Source of the DNA: Chiridota heheva
Taxonomy: Eukaryota > Echinodermata > Holothuroidea > Apodida > Chiridotidae
Assembly (NCBI GenBank): GCA_020152595.1
Contig: JAIGNY010004484.1
Coordinates: 294,501 to 358,500 of the forward strand
Reading direction: 5' to 3'
DNA length: 64,000 bases
Shown here: positions 52,701 to 61,018 of the stretch, piece by piece
How positions within the stretch are numbered: the stretch's first letter is position 1
Layout of the letters: each line of letters begins with the position of its first letter
The notes under the pieces: generated by a model
The model's database searches: none
Seen by the model: the letters and a program-made list of their open reading frames with translations, nothing else
Told to the model about the DNA's origin: nothing
Made by a program: the position numbers and the translations under genes

Positions 52701-55700
52701 TCTATCCGCGAACCCTTGTGTCGCAAGGTCTTTCGAGGCGGCTGCCCAAGTGGCGGCCTGTAGCCGGAGATCTTCCACTTTGGGCATGTATGCTTCCAGA
52801 CTCGGAATGTTCAGAGGCTGGTGCCGGATAGATCGGTTTCTCCGCATACGGCGCCTCTTGGTGACGAGCGGACTTTTTGTTGGTCCAGTTTAATCTGAAT
52901 AAGTCCATCAATACGGTCAAGGGGTTCAGAACGGCCATAGCGGCTATCCACCGGGGCTTCCTAGACGGCTCGACTGTCACTGACGCGCAGCCTCTGGAAC
53001 GTTGATTAAGGGTATGTTCTTGCAACGGCCTTCAGTTCGGAACCTAGCTCCCCCTTGGGATATGCAGGTGGTCCTCGAGACTTTGGCACGGGCTCCGTTT
53101 GAGCCTCTGCCGGATTGTCCTCTCAAGGAACTGACGATCAAAACTGTGTTTTACTCTCCGCAGCCTCGGCTAGGCGGAGGGGCTCTTCACGCCGCTTTCC
53201 CTCAAAGAGGGTCATATTCGCTTTGAATCGGGGGGCGTTCGTCTCGTGCCCGACCCGGCCTTCTTAGCAAAGAATCAGACGGTCAATTTTTACCAGAACC
53301 TATTTTCCTTCCGCCGCTCGCTACGTTTTCTGACACGACAGAGGACAAGGTCTGGTGTCCTGTTCGGTGTCTCAAACACTATATCAAGCGTACACAACCT
53401 TTTCGGAAGGACGTTACCGCTCTTTTTGTGTCCTTCCAACAGCCGCATCGCGCTGTCTCGCGTGATACGATTTCACGCTGGATTGTTCAGGCGATCACGT
53501 ATAATAGGTCCGCGTTGTTCGCAGAACGTTCGGTTCACGCGCACCAGGTACGAGGCATAGCTGCGTCAATTGCGCTTTTTGGTGGGATTCCCCTTCACAA
53601 GATCCTTCGTGCTGCCGTGTGGAAAACGCCAGCCACGTTCGTCTCAGCTTATCTGGTGGATATTCCGGACTTTCAGGGCGGAGTTGCACGGGCCGTACTT
53701 TCTGGAAGACGACCACCCTCTTCTTAAGGTGGGTGTTCTTTTCTTATTCCCGTTCTTTTGAAGTTGTTTACGTTATTTGTCTTAACGCGTTTTCGTTCCT
53801 TCATTTTCACTAACGTATAATTTCGCCATTGTTCGGGCTCTGGTTATTTCGTTTGTTTACTCTAACGAAACTTTGCCGTTGTTTTGGCGATTCTTCTTTC
53901 GTTCTTTTCCGACGGAATTTTTGCCGCTTTTTGGCGATTTCGTTCGTTACGCTTTACTGACGCGGTTCTGTTGTTTTCTGCTTAGTTTACCTTTACAGAC
54001 GGTTTGTTCACTTCATGCTTTCTGACCCGCTCCGGCCCTCTGCCGAACTTGGTGAGTTTTCATCATGCCGTTTTGAGCGGAGTTTACAGTTTGTTTCTGT
54101 TCACTGTTGGGTTGCGTTTGCGTGTTTTTCACGTATGTGTCACCATTGTTCTGTTGACGTTTTACCTCAGTTATTTTCCGCAGGGTGTTCTATGTTTCCT
54201 TGCCATAACTTGTAGTGGGTTGCTATTTCTAATAGTTCCTATTCAGAGGTCTTTCGTCCTTACGGGGAGAAGGAATTTAGTCCCTTACGGGGGTCTTCGA
54301 CTAAGTGCGAGTGCAGTACCAGCCTTAAAAAAAAAAAAAAAAAATGTGTGCTTCGGTCTGAACTCCCTTCCTTCCTTTCCTCGGTTGCAATCTGATTGCA
54401 TTATTATAGCATGGAAGGTAAGGTATAACTTGAAGTAAATTTACCCCGCTAAGCGTAGCGGGGATATTTACGAGAGTTATGCTTACCTTCCATGCTATAA
54501 TTATGCAATCTGGTCACACGACCTGATTCTAACGCACTTCTAACCGACCCTAAAAGACGCAGTAGCCAGCCAAGCCCTGACCTCCATAATACCTCTGTAC
54601 CACCTCACTCAACATTCCACCGAGGCCTGAACGAGAGGGGAGGCGGGCGGGATGCATGGAAGGTAAGTATAACTCTCGTAAATATCCCCGCTACGCTTAG
54701 CGGGGTAAATTTACTTTAAGTATGATATCATCAGTAAATGAGACTGCAGAAATTGAGCTAAGATTGTATATTACACTGCATATCATTGTGTTCATATTCT
54801 ATTTTGAAAATATATGAACAATTAAATTAGATCCCAAAACAACTTCAACTGTTTCTTTCACACTGTTTGATTGCTGTTGAAGATTTGTTAAAGTTTACTG
54901 TTAGTAGATATGAATGGTTCTGCTAAGGAGAACAGGTAGCTCAGTTGGCAGAGCACACGACTGAGGCTCGGTCAAGTCTAACTCGATATTTCCACATCCA
55001 TGTAGACAGATATGCCAAACGTTAAAGCGGAAGTATTTTGTCTGCAGCTCCTCATTCAGCTGTTTAGAGAGGTGGCAATGGTTGAATGGTGCACACTGTC
55101 CTTTGGAGTAGATGTTAAGCTGTTGGCCCTGACGACAGGACAGTTACCCCCATGTAAACTTTATGTTAATTCACTTTCTTTTCTGATCTGGGCTGCGCTG
55201 ATTCGTCGGCAGCCTGAGAACTTGACTAGCAGCGCTGTGGTCAACATGGAATGGCGTGGCATAAAAGCCTGTTGTATGTATGTATATGTTAAACTGCAAG
55301 ACATTGCTTGCAAAGTAAGACAGCTTAATAGTTCTTAGCTAATTGTATTATTCATTTGTCACAAATATTCAGTTGATCTTCTTCTTCTTCTCAATAGCTG
55401 GGCTTGGTTTGCAGTTACATCCTCCTGTTTGGTAATGAGATGCTGTTGACATCATTCTTTGCTTCCTGCCTTATCACTCTGTGGGTATGTTTGTATGCTT
55501 TCATATCAGCAGACCTAATGTACTTACTGTTTATAGACCTTTTCAAATCTAAATAGACAATTTCCATAAAACAAAATAATGTCATGTGGCCGAAATTGAT
55601 GTCCATAACAGACCATTTATATGAGGGGGGTGGGGATGGGAGGGGGGAATCTTATGTATCAATCAAATACTAGAGGATTCTTGGCTGTCTGCACAAGTGA

Positions 55701-58448
55701 CGCACGGTATGGGACCGAGCATATGAAAAAAATACTTTCAACCACTCACCACACACGTGTGTTATACATGAATGTAATACACGCACACATAGTTGCTTAC
55801 AATTTTTCCTGTAGCAACTATAGCTGATTGGTTGGGTAACAAAGGGAAAATTTCCCTTGCAGTTGATTGGTCAAAATTTTTGATTTATCACATTCTGCTA
55901 AAATTGGTTTGAAAAGGTGCATTTTATTTTGCTTTGAGGTTTGTTTGATTACTTGATAAAAAGAAAACACAAAAATGTTTTTAGATTTTGTGTCAAACTT
56001 CTTTAATTTTGAAGTATGACAATCGATGGTGGAATGTCTTATAACATGTACCTATGTCTTTTGGAGGAGTAAGACATACGTTGCTCATAATGTTCAAATC
56101 AAAATAAGTGCCCTCCCAGAGTTTTGTTATTTTTTGGAATTTTAAGTGAAAATAGTAATCATTGAATTGCTTTTAGATTTATTTGTAAGAAAGTGAGGAC
56201 AGATTTGAAAAAAAATTGCAATAGTAGCAAAGTAATTGATTTAGCAGGTATTTAACTTGGTAATATTGATTGCTTAATAAATAAAATTGTATCAATGTGG
56301 TTTAATTTACATGCTTTCAAGCCATGTGTGTGATGACACTTTCCTGCTTCCACTTTTATGCACTGTGCTGCAGGCACATAGCCAGACCTGATGATTGGGG
56401 GGCAAGTTTAAATGGCAGTTCTGATAAAATAAAGCCCTTGTTTTGGACGTTACCAATAGTACCATTAACCACACGATTTTTGGATAAAAGCAGGGGAGGG
56501 GGCAGTTTGCCTCCTGAGAAGTTTTCACTTTCCCAGCTGTATACTTTCCTTTGGTTAAATTATATATCAATTTAGCAACATTTCTTAGAAACTGAAGGAA
56601 ATATCGAAATTTGAAGAAAATTGTCAGAAAATTGAAAAAGATTATCTGAAAATCCAATTAGAATTTATGAAAATGAAGGAAATTTCCCTGAAAACAAGAA
56701 AAATTCCCGAAAATTGTCCGAAAATGAAGTAAATTGCTCAAAATTGAAGCAGATTTTACAAAATCATCTGATATCTATACTTCCCATGTATCACCTTTAA
56801 TTTAACTTGCTTTTTATCTTCTTTTTTTTTGACAAAATCTTTTTTGGAGGCACATGCACCCCCTGGCTATGTCATTGCTGTGCTGTATGTTTAGATTGTA
56901 TCTCAGGCTAAACTGGAGCTTAAGGAAAAACTGACATTGGGAATAGAATGAGAGGAGGGGATTCCACTTAAACCTTACGCTTCTTCCCTTTTTCTTGATT
57001 TATATATGAATTCTGTTTGAATGAAATAAGAAGAGCACAGGACATCATTTTACACTTTTGCCAAAATTATTTTTTAATAGGACTTTGTTCATGTGATTAG
57101 TAATTATATGATATTGATGGACTTAATTGTCCCTGTTTCATAGCAAAAATGTTCAAGGTGCTCCCTCGGAACATTTTACATTCAGTTCATATTACAGTAA
57201 ATGAATTATTACAATTGTTACATAGCTTGAAATTATTATAGAAAACTCAAGTTTCAAGTTACATATGTGTGAAAGAAAGTGCATGACTAATTGCTTGACT
57301 AATTGCATGACTAATTGCTTGACTAATTGCTTGACTAATTGCTCCACTAACTATGTTAGATAGTTGACATTTCAGCATACCTTAATTGATTGATTGTGCT
57401 TTTTCCCTTTCATGAAGGTCATCATATTTCTGGAACCTGTTGTATATAAAGCTTCGAATACATTCCTTATTTGGGTAAGTTGTTTCTTGCTCGGTTGGAA
57501 AGGGGTTTGAATGGCATTTTTTCATTGACAATGGCAAGTCAGGGCCTCTCCTATCTTTGTTAGTAAATTGATAGAACTAAAAGAGGTGTTGTAGTTATAA
57601 AGACTGCTAGGTTTTTTATGTTTCCTGAGTTACTGGGTGAGGTAACCTTGATCTTTTTTGTCTTAAAATATCTGGGAAAACTCAAAAATATTTTGAAGCT
57701 TCTAGTGCAAATGAAAATGTAAGTGCATCTTTTAAAGCTCAAGTAATTTGAAATCATCTGTCCCTGCTACCCTATTTCTGTATATACTTCCCTCTACAAG
57801 CCCATTCTCTATACTAGCTTTGAATAGTCGAGCATACTGTCCTTCCAGCAATTCTAGTTCTTGTTCTACTTGTGCCGTTTTTAATTCATAAATATTTCAT
57901 GATTTATGCAATGACATGACATACAAATTTTGCAAATCAATCAGCTTATGAAAGAAAAAAAACAGCATTGGAAGGAACCACAAAACCTTTTGGTTCTGGT
58001 TACAGTTTGGAGCTTTCCTAAAGCTTTTGCTCTACTGTTTTTCTTTTGCTCTTCTTTCCAAATGTTTTATAATTAGTTGTAAGCTTAAAAGGAACATAAA
58101 TATGGAAGGATGTGTACAAACTTTTATTCTAGATTCAACAATTTAGATTTTGCTGAACTTTGAGGGACAAATTAAATTAAAGAAAAAACACCCTTGATAT
58201 AAGATTAAGGCTGATATAAGGTCTAATTCATTGAAAGAAATATGTTCTCCCTTAAGTTTAAAAAACTAGGTCTTTGTGCTTGTTTTATTTAAAGCAAGAA
58301 AAACATTCCAATTTGTATTTTGAAATGTACATTCAGTGATATTTTATTCAATTGCTATTCTCCACAGATAATTCAAGGAGTAGTTCTGGCAGTGGGATTG
58401 CTAGGCTTCAAATTCCTCATCTCCACCCTTCTCCACATTCAGGACGAT
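25710..58448 (+). CDS. DPY19L1: DPY19-family protein C-mannosyltransferase (DPY19L1-like), 12 exons, 3' end beyond window
   Basis: Coding exons: 25710-25881, 31809-31833, 33106-33193, 34165-34302, 36035-36155, 37434-37585, 38286-38377, 40655-40754, 41874-41951, 55398-55484, 57418-57474, 58368-58448. All junctions are GT-AG and phase-consistent, giving 397 codons. The N-terminus is a basic serine/lysine-rich cytosolic tail followed by a first membrane helix (KICVLVF joined to AILFGLL). The first luminal loop has [20 protein letters not shown], the family hallmark and site of catalytic acidic residues. Later signatures are [33 protein letters not shown] and LAWQFAQF, then hydrophobic helices. 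Family knowledge: ER multipass GT-C enzymes transfer mannose from dolichol-phosphate-mannose to tryptophan of WxxW/thrombospondin repeats. The C-terminal luminal domain is not in the window. Kozak context AAAATGG supports the start. The pattern fits L1/L2 rather than L3/L4; the exact paralogue is inference. Confidence 0.93.
26012..26062. repeat. Short tandem repeat, about 19 bp by 2.5
   Basis: TACACTTTCCACTTTTTAT is repeated directly, with a final partial copy. It lies just inside intron 1 of the DPY19L gene. Confidence 0.85.
26470..28260 (-). mobile_element. Non-LTR retrotransposon RT fragment in DPY19L intron 1
   Basis: Minus strand. 28127-27723 carries [30 protein letters not shown] and [16 protein letters not shown], standard N-terminal RT motifs. 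The middle contains [20 protein letters not shown]-like text broken by stops. The 3' block (26763-26476) reads [20 protein letters not shown], the LINE C-terminal signature. Multiple stops and shifts make it a pseudogene. No endonuclease is seen, so it is 5'-truncated. Confidence 0.8.
28380..28930 (-). mobile_element. Second non-LTR 3' fragment in DPY19L intron 1
   Basis: Minus strand. [20 protein letters not shown] is followed after a one-base shift by [19 protein letters not shown], the RT C-terminal region of CR1/L2-like elements. Its position upstream of the previous fragment on the same strand, with out-of-order content, shows it is a separate insertion. Confidence 0.7.
28931..31808. other. 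Remainder of DPY19L intron 1
   Basis: AT-rich intronic sequence without recognised coding or RNA genes. It ends in the pyrimidine tract and CAG acceptor of the 25-nt exon 2. Confidence 0.4.
32335..32412. repeat. Dispersed repeat end, second copy of the 18775-18850 repeat
   Basis: Contains AACGTACACAAATCTCATAT and ACCTCCCTATAA in the same order as 18775-18850, followed by a C16 run and CCCTCCCTTCCCC. It sits in DPY19L intron 2. Confidence 0.45.
32886..33045. repeat. Dispersed repeat family R2, copy 1
   Basis: Shares with 55708-55925 the words TATGGGACC, AGCATATGAAAAAAA, TAGTACACACACA/TAATACACGCACACA, TTGATTGGTC and AAAATYGGTTT in the same order. Non-coding, located just upstream of DPY19L exon 3. 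Confidence 0.55.
34610..34800. repeat. Possible SINE-related repeat
   Basis: CCAGTGCTGGTATCCATTTA and CAGTTGGGTGGATTGCAGCA resemble the body of tRNA-derived SINEs common in marine invertebrates (familiar pattern only, not searched). No box A/B pair is clear. Intron 4 of DPY19L. Confidence 0.3.
35339..35748. mobile_element. CAGTGGCG-ended MITE-like repeat with AAATTTCC interior
   Basis: Left end CAGAGGCGTAGGAGTTAGGG; the reverse complement of the right end is CAGTGGCGTGTTTTAAGGGG. The interior repeats GGAAATTTTCC and AAAATTG words like 138-1193. Intronic in DPY19L (intron 4), non-coding. Confidence 0.55.
36981..37145 (-). mobile_element. tRNA-derived SINE fragment
   Basis: On the minus strand GTCCCAGGTTTGAATCCCG looks like a pol III B box (consensus GGTTCGAATCC). 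It is followed by TGGCTGTTTTGATATAATGC and TTTCGGACGTTAAACC, a body plausible for a SINE. Box A is weak. Intron 5 of DPY19L. Confidence 0.45.
38653..40136. repeat. 22-bp minisatellite with higher-order structure, about 65-70 copies
   Basis: Tandem units consist of CAGAGATTTCTACC plus a variable GTAGACGT spacer (22 bp), with 18-24-bp variants (GAGCGC, GAGACGC, GCAGACGT, GTGACGT). Two short inverted repeats recur in the standard unit: TCTAC-C-GTAGA across the unit junction and the palindrome GACGTC. Variant order repeats: the rare CTACAG unit at 39221 recurs at 39728, and the rare TGACGTCA unit at 39336 recurs at 39865. This shows a roughly 0.5-kb block was duplicated with one unit added. Edge units (38653-38690 and 40020-40136) are more diverged, as expected for an array that turns over in its centre. 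It lies in DPY19L intron 7. Confidence 0.95.
42120..44820 (-). mobile_element. Near full-length RT region of a non-LTR retrotransposon, degenerate, (AAAT)n tail
   Basis: Minus strand. It starts with [10 protein letters not shown], the SDH end of an EEP endonuclease. A linker with [11 protein letters not shown] and [20 protein letters not shown] (44477-44247) follows. RT blocks are [16 protein letters not shown] and [20 protein letters not shown] (44247-43825), a [17 protein letters not shown] segment, then [20 protein letters not shown] (43311-42901) and [20 protein letters not shown]. Motif C reads YADG rather than YADD, so catalysis would be lost. A 52-bp segment is triplicated at 43360-43510. 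The 3' UTR has AACAGGTCACCCTGTATAAA and ends in AAATAAATAAATAAATA at 42122-42142. Several frameshifts are present. Confidence 0.85.
43360..43510. repeat. 52-bp triplication inside the LINE RT
   Basis: Three near-identical direct copies containing GAATTGACTTTGGTGGGTCA and ATATACATAGAAGA. The duplication falls immediately N-terminal to the YADx catalytic box, disrupting the RT. Confidence 0.9.
44825..46860 (+). mobile_element. I-clade-like non-LTR retrotransposon, 5'-truncated, interrupted by the DIRS element
   Basis: Plus strand. The endonuclease C-terminal half reads [55 protein letters not shown] and [26 protein letters not shown] linker follows. RT downstream has [31 protein letters not shown] (catalytic YVDD intact), [10 protein letters not shown] and IRAKLDCGN. 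Frameshifts occur around 45450-46100. Coding similarity stops near 46855, where the DIRS left end begins. C-richness and codon use differ from the AT-rich host intron. The RNase H and 3' end are missing here; a separate copy of that kind of 3' end is at 58515-59236. Confidence 0.8.
46865..46987 (+). repeat. DIRS left terminal repeat
   Basis: 46865-46910 is matched exactly (46 of 46) in inverted orientation at 54395-54440. 46884-46987 is also matched in direct orientation at 54483-54586 with a single mismatch. The left terminus therefore has both an inverted and a direct partner near the right end. Confidence 0.9.
47880..48136 (+). repeat. Two-copy 154-bp-spaced repeat in the DIRS leader
   Basis: GTTCTGTTTAGAATGCTATG at 47880 and GTTCTGTTTAGACTGCTATG at 48034 each continue for about 100 bp through CTCTCTTTAGCGTGTCCGTA and TTTGCCGTATTT. 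Both copies are in non-coding leader ahead of gag. Confidence 0.9.
48200..48230. repeat. (GA)n microsatellite in the DIRS leader
   Basis: About 11 GA repeats. Confidence 0.9.
48295..48660 (+). repeat. ACGGTTCC-rich degenerate tandem array upstream of DIRS gag
   Basis: The octamer ACGGTTCC, often as CATACGGTTCCG, occurs many times, interspersed with GGCCCGTTGTTACGGG, which is itself a near-hairpin (CCCGT and ACGGG). The array is G/C-rich and structured and ends about 240 bp before the gag ATG. Confidence 0.85.
48898..50640 (+). pseudogene. DIRS gag-like ORF, split by frameshifts
   Basis: The first segment (48898-49263) has eight cysteines at residues 21, 24, 39, 42, 45, 46, 51 and 54 (CxxC-x14-CxxCxxCC-x4-CxxC), a zinc-knuckle-like N-terminal module, followed by a polyproline stretch. 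Later segments in other frames contain an Arg/Ser-rich linker (49307-49660), an acidic stretch [19 protein letters not shown] (49671-49952), and a helical C-terminal block with [12 protein letters not shown] (49996-50640). Sequence continuity across three frames indicates at least three indels, so the ORF is broken. The start ATG at 48898 is followed in frame by MDMEDRSPS; upstream there is only leader. Gag assignment rests on position and composition. Confidence 0.7.
50693..52611 (+). pseudogene. DIRS reverse transcriptase plus RNase H, broken
   Basis: 50693-51643 carries the [18 protein letters not shown] (residues 143-158), [12 protein letters not shown] (motif A, 183-194), LPFGF, and [10 protein letters not shown] (motif C YLDD, 248-251). 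After a frame change near 51600 the RNase H follows: [29 protein letters not shown] and [16 protein letters not shown], with the expected D-E-D residues visible. An in-frame TAG at 52198-52200 interrupts it; the same frame continues [20 protein letters not shown] and [17 protein letters not shown] to 52611, the conserved DIRS C-terminal region. Catalytic motifs are intact but the frame is broken at least twice. Confidence 0.88.
52687..53727 (+). pseudogene. DIRS tyrosine recombinase, broken
   Basis: The core-binding part (52687-52893) reads [16 protein letters not shown] and [12 protein letters not shown]. It continues in another frame with [20 protein letters not shown] and then [18 protein letters not shown], the latter including the first catalytic arginine. 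The catalytic end (53428-53727) has [11 protein letters not shown] (H-x-x-R), [18 protein letters not shown] with the candidate nucleophilic tyrosine, and stops at 53725. Frame changes occur near 52890, 53150 and 53400. The order of catalytic blocks fits DIRS YRs. Confidence 0.85.
53728..54394 (+). other. DIRS 3' non-coding region
   Basis: T-rich stretch with repeated TTTCGTT and TTTTGGCGATT words and an A18 run at about 54327-54344. No coding was recognised. It separates the recombinase from the internal complementary region. Confidence 0.6.
54395..54495 (+). repeat. DIRS internal complementary region
   Basis: 54395-54440 is the exact reverse complement of the left end (46865-46910). 54433-54495 is the reverse complement of the right end (54654-54716) with one mismatch in 63. 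The two halves overlap in AAGTAAAT, the complement of the 8-base sequence found at both termini. In DIRS1-type models this region templates joining of the ends into a circle. Confidence 0.92.
54496..54716 (+). repeat. DIRS right terminal region
   Basis: Begins with a direct copy of left-end sequence (continuing to 54586), then about 67 unique bases, then 54654-54716, which contains GCATGGAAGGTAAGTATAAC (inverted match to the left end), a hairpin around CCCCGCTACGCTTAGCGGGG, and the terminal ATTTACTT. The right terminus extends beyond the left-matching core, as known for DIRS1. Confidence 0.85.
54927..54990 (+). mobile_element. tRNA-derived SINE head or tRNA relic
   Basis: GGTAGCTCAGTTGGCAGAGC is an excellent pol III box A / D-arm. 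The expected box B is degraded to GGTCAAGTCTAAC. No full cloverleaf or 3' tail is clear, so a functional tRNA is unlikely. DPY19L intron 9, just after the DIRS element. Confidence 0.5.
55708..55925. repeat. Dispersed repeat family R2, copy 2
   Basis: Partner of 32886-33045. This copy is longer and contains two TTGATTGGT words (55830 and 55862 regions) and TAAAATTGGTTTGAAAAGGT. Confidence 0.55.
56371..56877. mobile_element. CAGGCACATAGCCAG-ended MITE-like repeat
   Basis: Left end CAGGCACATAGCCAGACC; the reverse complement of the right end is CAATGACATAGCCAGGG. The interior repeats GGAAATTTCC, AAAATTG and CGAAAATTG. It is the clearest terminal inverted repeat of this family in the window. DPY19L intron 10. 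Confidence 0.6.
57283..57352. repeat. 13-bp tandem repeat, about five copies
   Basis: GACTAATTGCTT and GACTAATTGCAT units in direct tandem, ending in a diverged CCACTAACT copy. DPY19L intron 10. Confidence 0.9.
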
Positions 58449-58514
58449 GTAAGTTTTTTACAGAAGTTTTGAAAAACCTAGCACAGGATATCCTCTTGAT
58501 TTTCACCATATATC

Positions 58515-59236
58515 CCTTCTATTGAATCCTTTGACTGTGGACACTATAAAGACCATGACAGGGCTGATGCAGCCGCTAAGCTTGCCCTCAACCTCCTCTT
58601 TACCCCTTTTCCCAAAACCCTCTCTGACATCAAACCGCTTATCGCTTCCCTTGTTCGTGACTGCTGGCAAACCTCATGGAACTCCCAAATTGATAACAAA
58701 CTCTATGTCATCCAGCCCACAATCCCGATCAAATCCACCATCAACAACCTCTCTCGTATCGACAATGTTCATATTATCCGTCTTAGAATTGGTCACACCC
58801 ACCTTACTCACTCCCACCTCCTTATTGGTTCCCCCCCCCAACCCCTCTGTAACAATTGCCACTGCATCCTCACTATCCATCACCTTCTCCTTGCTTGCCC
58901 CCTGTACAACCTTCCCAGAGCTTCCCTCGCTCCCCACAACTCAATTGCTGAGTTCTTTCAAAAAATTCCTCCGGATAAAATTATCTCCTTCCTTCATCAT
59001 GCTTCCCTTTACAACCATATTTAATTCTCCTCTTCTACTTCCTCCCTACTTTGTTTTGTTTCACCCATGCACCTCCTCTCTCGATCACAGCTTTTTGACT
59101 TTTGTTCTTGAATTTCTCTCATTCTCTCCCTGTTTTCTTTTCTTCCTACCTTTAAAATGATCTGACCTCTCAGGCACAATTTGACCCTCGTTGTCATGGT
59201 TCCGTTAAGACCTCATCAAACAAACAAACAAACTAT
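58515..59236 (+). mobile_element. I-like LINE 3' end with RNase H tail and (CAAA)n
   Basis: Reads DHDRADAAAKLALNLLF, the C-terminal motif of the RNase H found in I-clade elements, then TWQTSWNSQIDNKLY-like text, HIIRLRIGHTHLTHSHLL and CNNCHCILTIHHLLLACPLY, a CCHC-type end. The 3' tail is CAAACAAACAAACAAAC at 59218-59236. It begins about 65 bp after DPY19L exon 12. It may be the same family as 44825-46860 but is a separate insertion. Confidence 0.75.
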
Positions 59237-60600
59237 AAAGACCACTCCTTCCCAAATGACTTGCTAAATAACTACATTGTATGCTGTAAATAGTGCTATA
59301 GTACTTGAATGACTTACTACAAATATTGAAGATACCCTTGCTTTAACCCTTTTAATTCCCACACGGTCGTGGCATGACTGATTGGACATGAACTTTTCAA
59401 AAACTTTTTGTACTTTGTCAAGTAGACCCACAGCAGTGATTTTGGTATTATTTGAAAGAGCTCGAATAGTTCTTTCAGAACATGTAACTTTTTGATGAGG
59501 ATTACGTGGAAGATTTTTGAAAACATGGGTTGAAATAAAGAACATTTTGAAAATGCACAAAATTTAAGGGAAAACATTTTTTTCTTCTTCAAAGACTTGC
59601 TTACCATACTTCCAAACCTTGCTTTTGCCTGAAAACTTGTGAGGAACTTACAAAGACATCAATGCATTCAATTCCGGTCGAATTTTGACTGCCTCTATCA
59701 TCAATATCTTTTTTTGACAAAATTGTGAAAATATCATGAATTGAAGCCTTTTTGGGAAAAATTAAAGCTTCTGATTGCGATACAACTGACCTATGCAAAA
59801 AAAACCCATATGAAATGCCAATTCATATGCTTTCAAATGAAATCAAAAAGAACAACTACCCTCTTTATTCATGCCGATATTCAAGTGTGAAAACAAATCC
59901 ACACACTAGGACATACGCAATGTAGTCTAGCGGTACTTGTGAGATTACAGTATCGGCGCCTTGGGTTTGATTACCGCACCAGATGCGCGGCATTGTTTTT
60001 TGGGAGTAATTACAGCGGTGAATATTTTTTTGTTTATTTTCATTGTTTTTGCAGGTTTTTCTTTGAGAGAAAAAAATCACAGACTGGTATCATTGGAGAA
60101 AAAAATTGGCCTAATTTTGCCTAAAATTTGCATATTTATGTAGATATTTTCTTTATTTTTTTTTTTTTTATTGAAAAGTTTATTGTCTTATCATTCGTAT
60201 CAACCAAATTTGTAGTGATACAAAATGAAAGGAAAGTTATGAAAATCATTTTTTTTTTTTAATCTGAAAACTTTTAGTCATGTTTTGGACCCTCTAGGAC
60301 TCTAAGGGTTAAACTAAATTTAGTCACTATAAATCAGATCTATTGAAATAAGTACTTTCATGACTTCCTGACAATTTAGTGGTCAAGCAAGTCTCATATG
60401 AAGAAGGACGTTAACAGAAACAAATTGGTGAATAAAGGATTCAAAATGTTATTCTGTTCTGGTCTCATTTGTTAGAAATGACCAAAACCAGACAAGTGAT
60501 GTCCTCAAAGTCCTTGTTTTCTGTTGTATTTTTTTGTTGAGATTTTGTGGCTTACAAACCATTGGATATATTAGTAAAGTAGTAAAACAGAATCAGTAAG
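59237..60600. other. Intronic stretch with a tRNA-like segment
   Basis: No coding was recognised. At 59921-59990 TGTAGTCTAGCGGTACTTG and GGGTTTGATTACCGC resemble D- and T-arms of a tRNA in the right order and spacing, so a tRNA-derived SINE is possible. T-rich tracts follow. Confidence 0.35.
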
Positions 60601-60925
60601 GTACCACCTGAAGAAAGTTTGAAGAAACAATTCAATTAGTTTAAAAAACAGATTGTGAAATTTTCTTTAAACTTCATTAACAATTGTTTGACCTGCCAAC
60701 CTTCTACAATAGCTTTTCCACAGCAGTTATTTCTACACATTTGAGACATAACTTTGAAATTGAATATCTCCTTTACAGATATTTATTATTTTTAATGTAT
60801 TGAAGAGGCTTCTTCACCATTTTGTTTCTTTTAAAATCCTCTTTCATATAAGATGAACATATTTGACCGCTAAAGTAATTCCTTAAACAACTACCTTGCA
60901 AGATATGGAAGACATTTTCACTTCT
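60601..60925. repeat. Dispersed repeat family R1, copy 2
   Basis: Partner of 18245-18560 (see that entry for shared words). Divergence is high, so the family is old. Confidence 0.55.
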
Positions 60926-61018
60926 AAACTTACATTGTTACTACTGCAAAATAGAACCAGTACAAAAAAGTAATGCAAGTAAAATATTATAATATTGTTG
61001 TGTTTTACTTCAGATTTT

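Larger units (their letters stand above)
46865..54716 (+). mobile_element. DIRS-type tyrosine-recombinase retrotransposon, 7852 bp
   Basis: Order: left terminal repeat, long leader with internal repeats, cysteine-rich gag, RT/RNase H, tyrosine recombinase, internal complementary region (ICR), right terminal repeat. The element is markedly GC-richer than its surroundings. Both ends carry the same 8 bases ATTTACTT (46865-46872 and 54709-54716), and the ICR holds their complement at the join of its two halves. This is the arrangement expected from the DIRS1 circular-intermediate model. No long target duplication is seen, consistent with recombinase integration. All three ORFs contain frameshifts or a stop, so this copy is probably inactive. 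It sits in DPY19L intron 9, in sense orientation, inserted into the I-like LINE. Confidence 0.9.

Noticed and set aside
54927-54990. Functional tRNA gene
   Set aside because: Box A is good but box B is degraded and no acceptor stem pairing is evident.
55012-55338. 108-residue plus-strand reading frame starting [18 protein letters not shown]
   Set aside because: No recognisable domain and it ends just before DPY19L exon 10 without joining its frame; treated as chance or repeat-derived.
58674-58937. Minus-strand Gly/Val-rich frame
   Set aside because: Shadow of the LINE 3' coding region on the plus strand.
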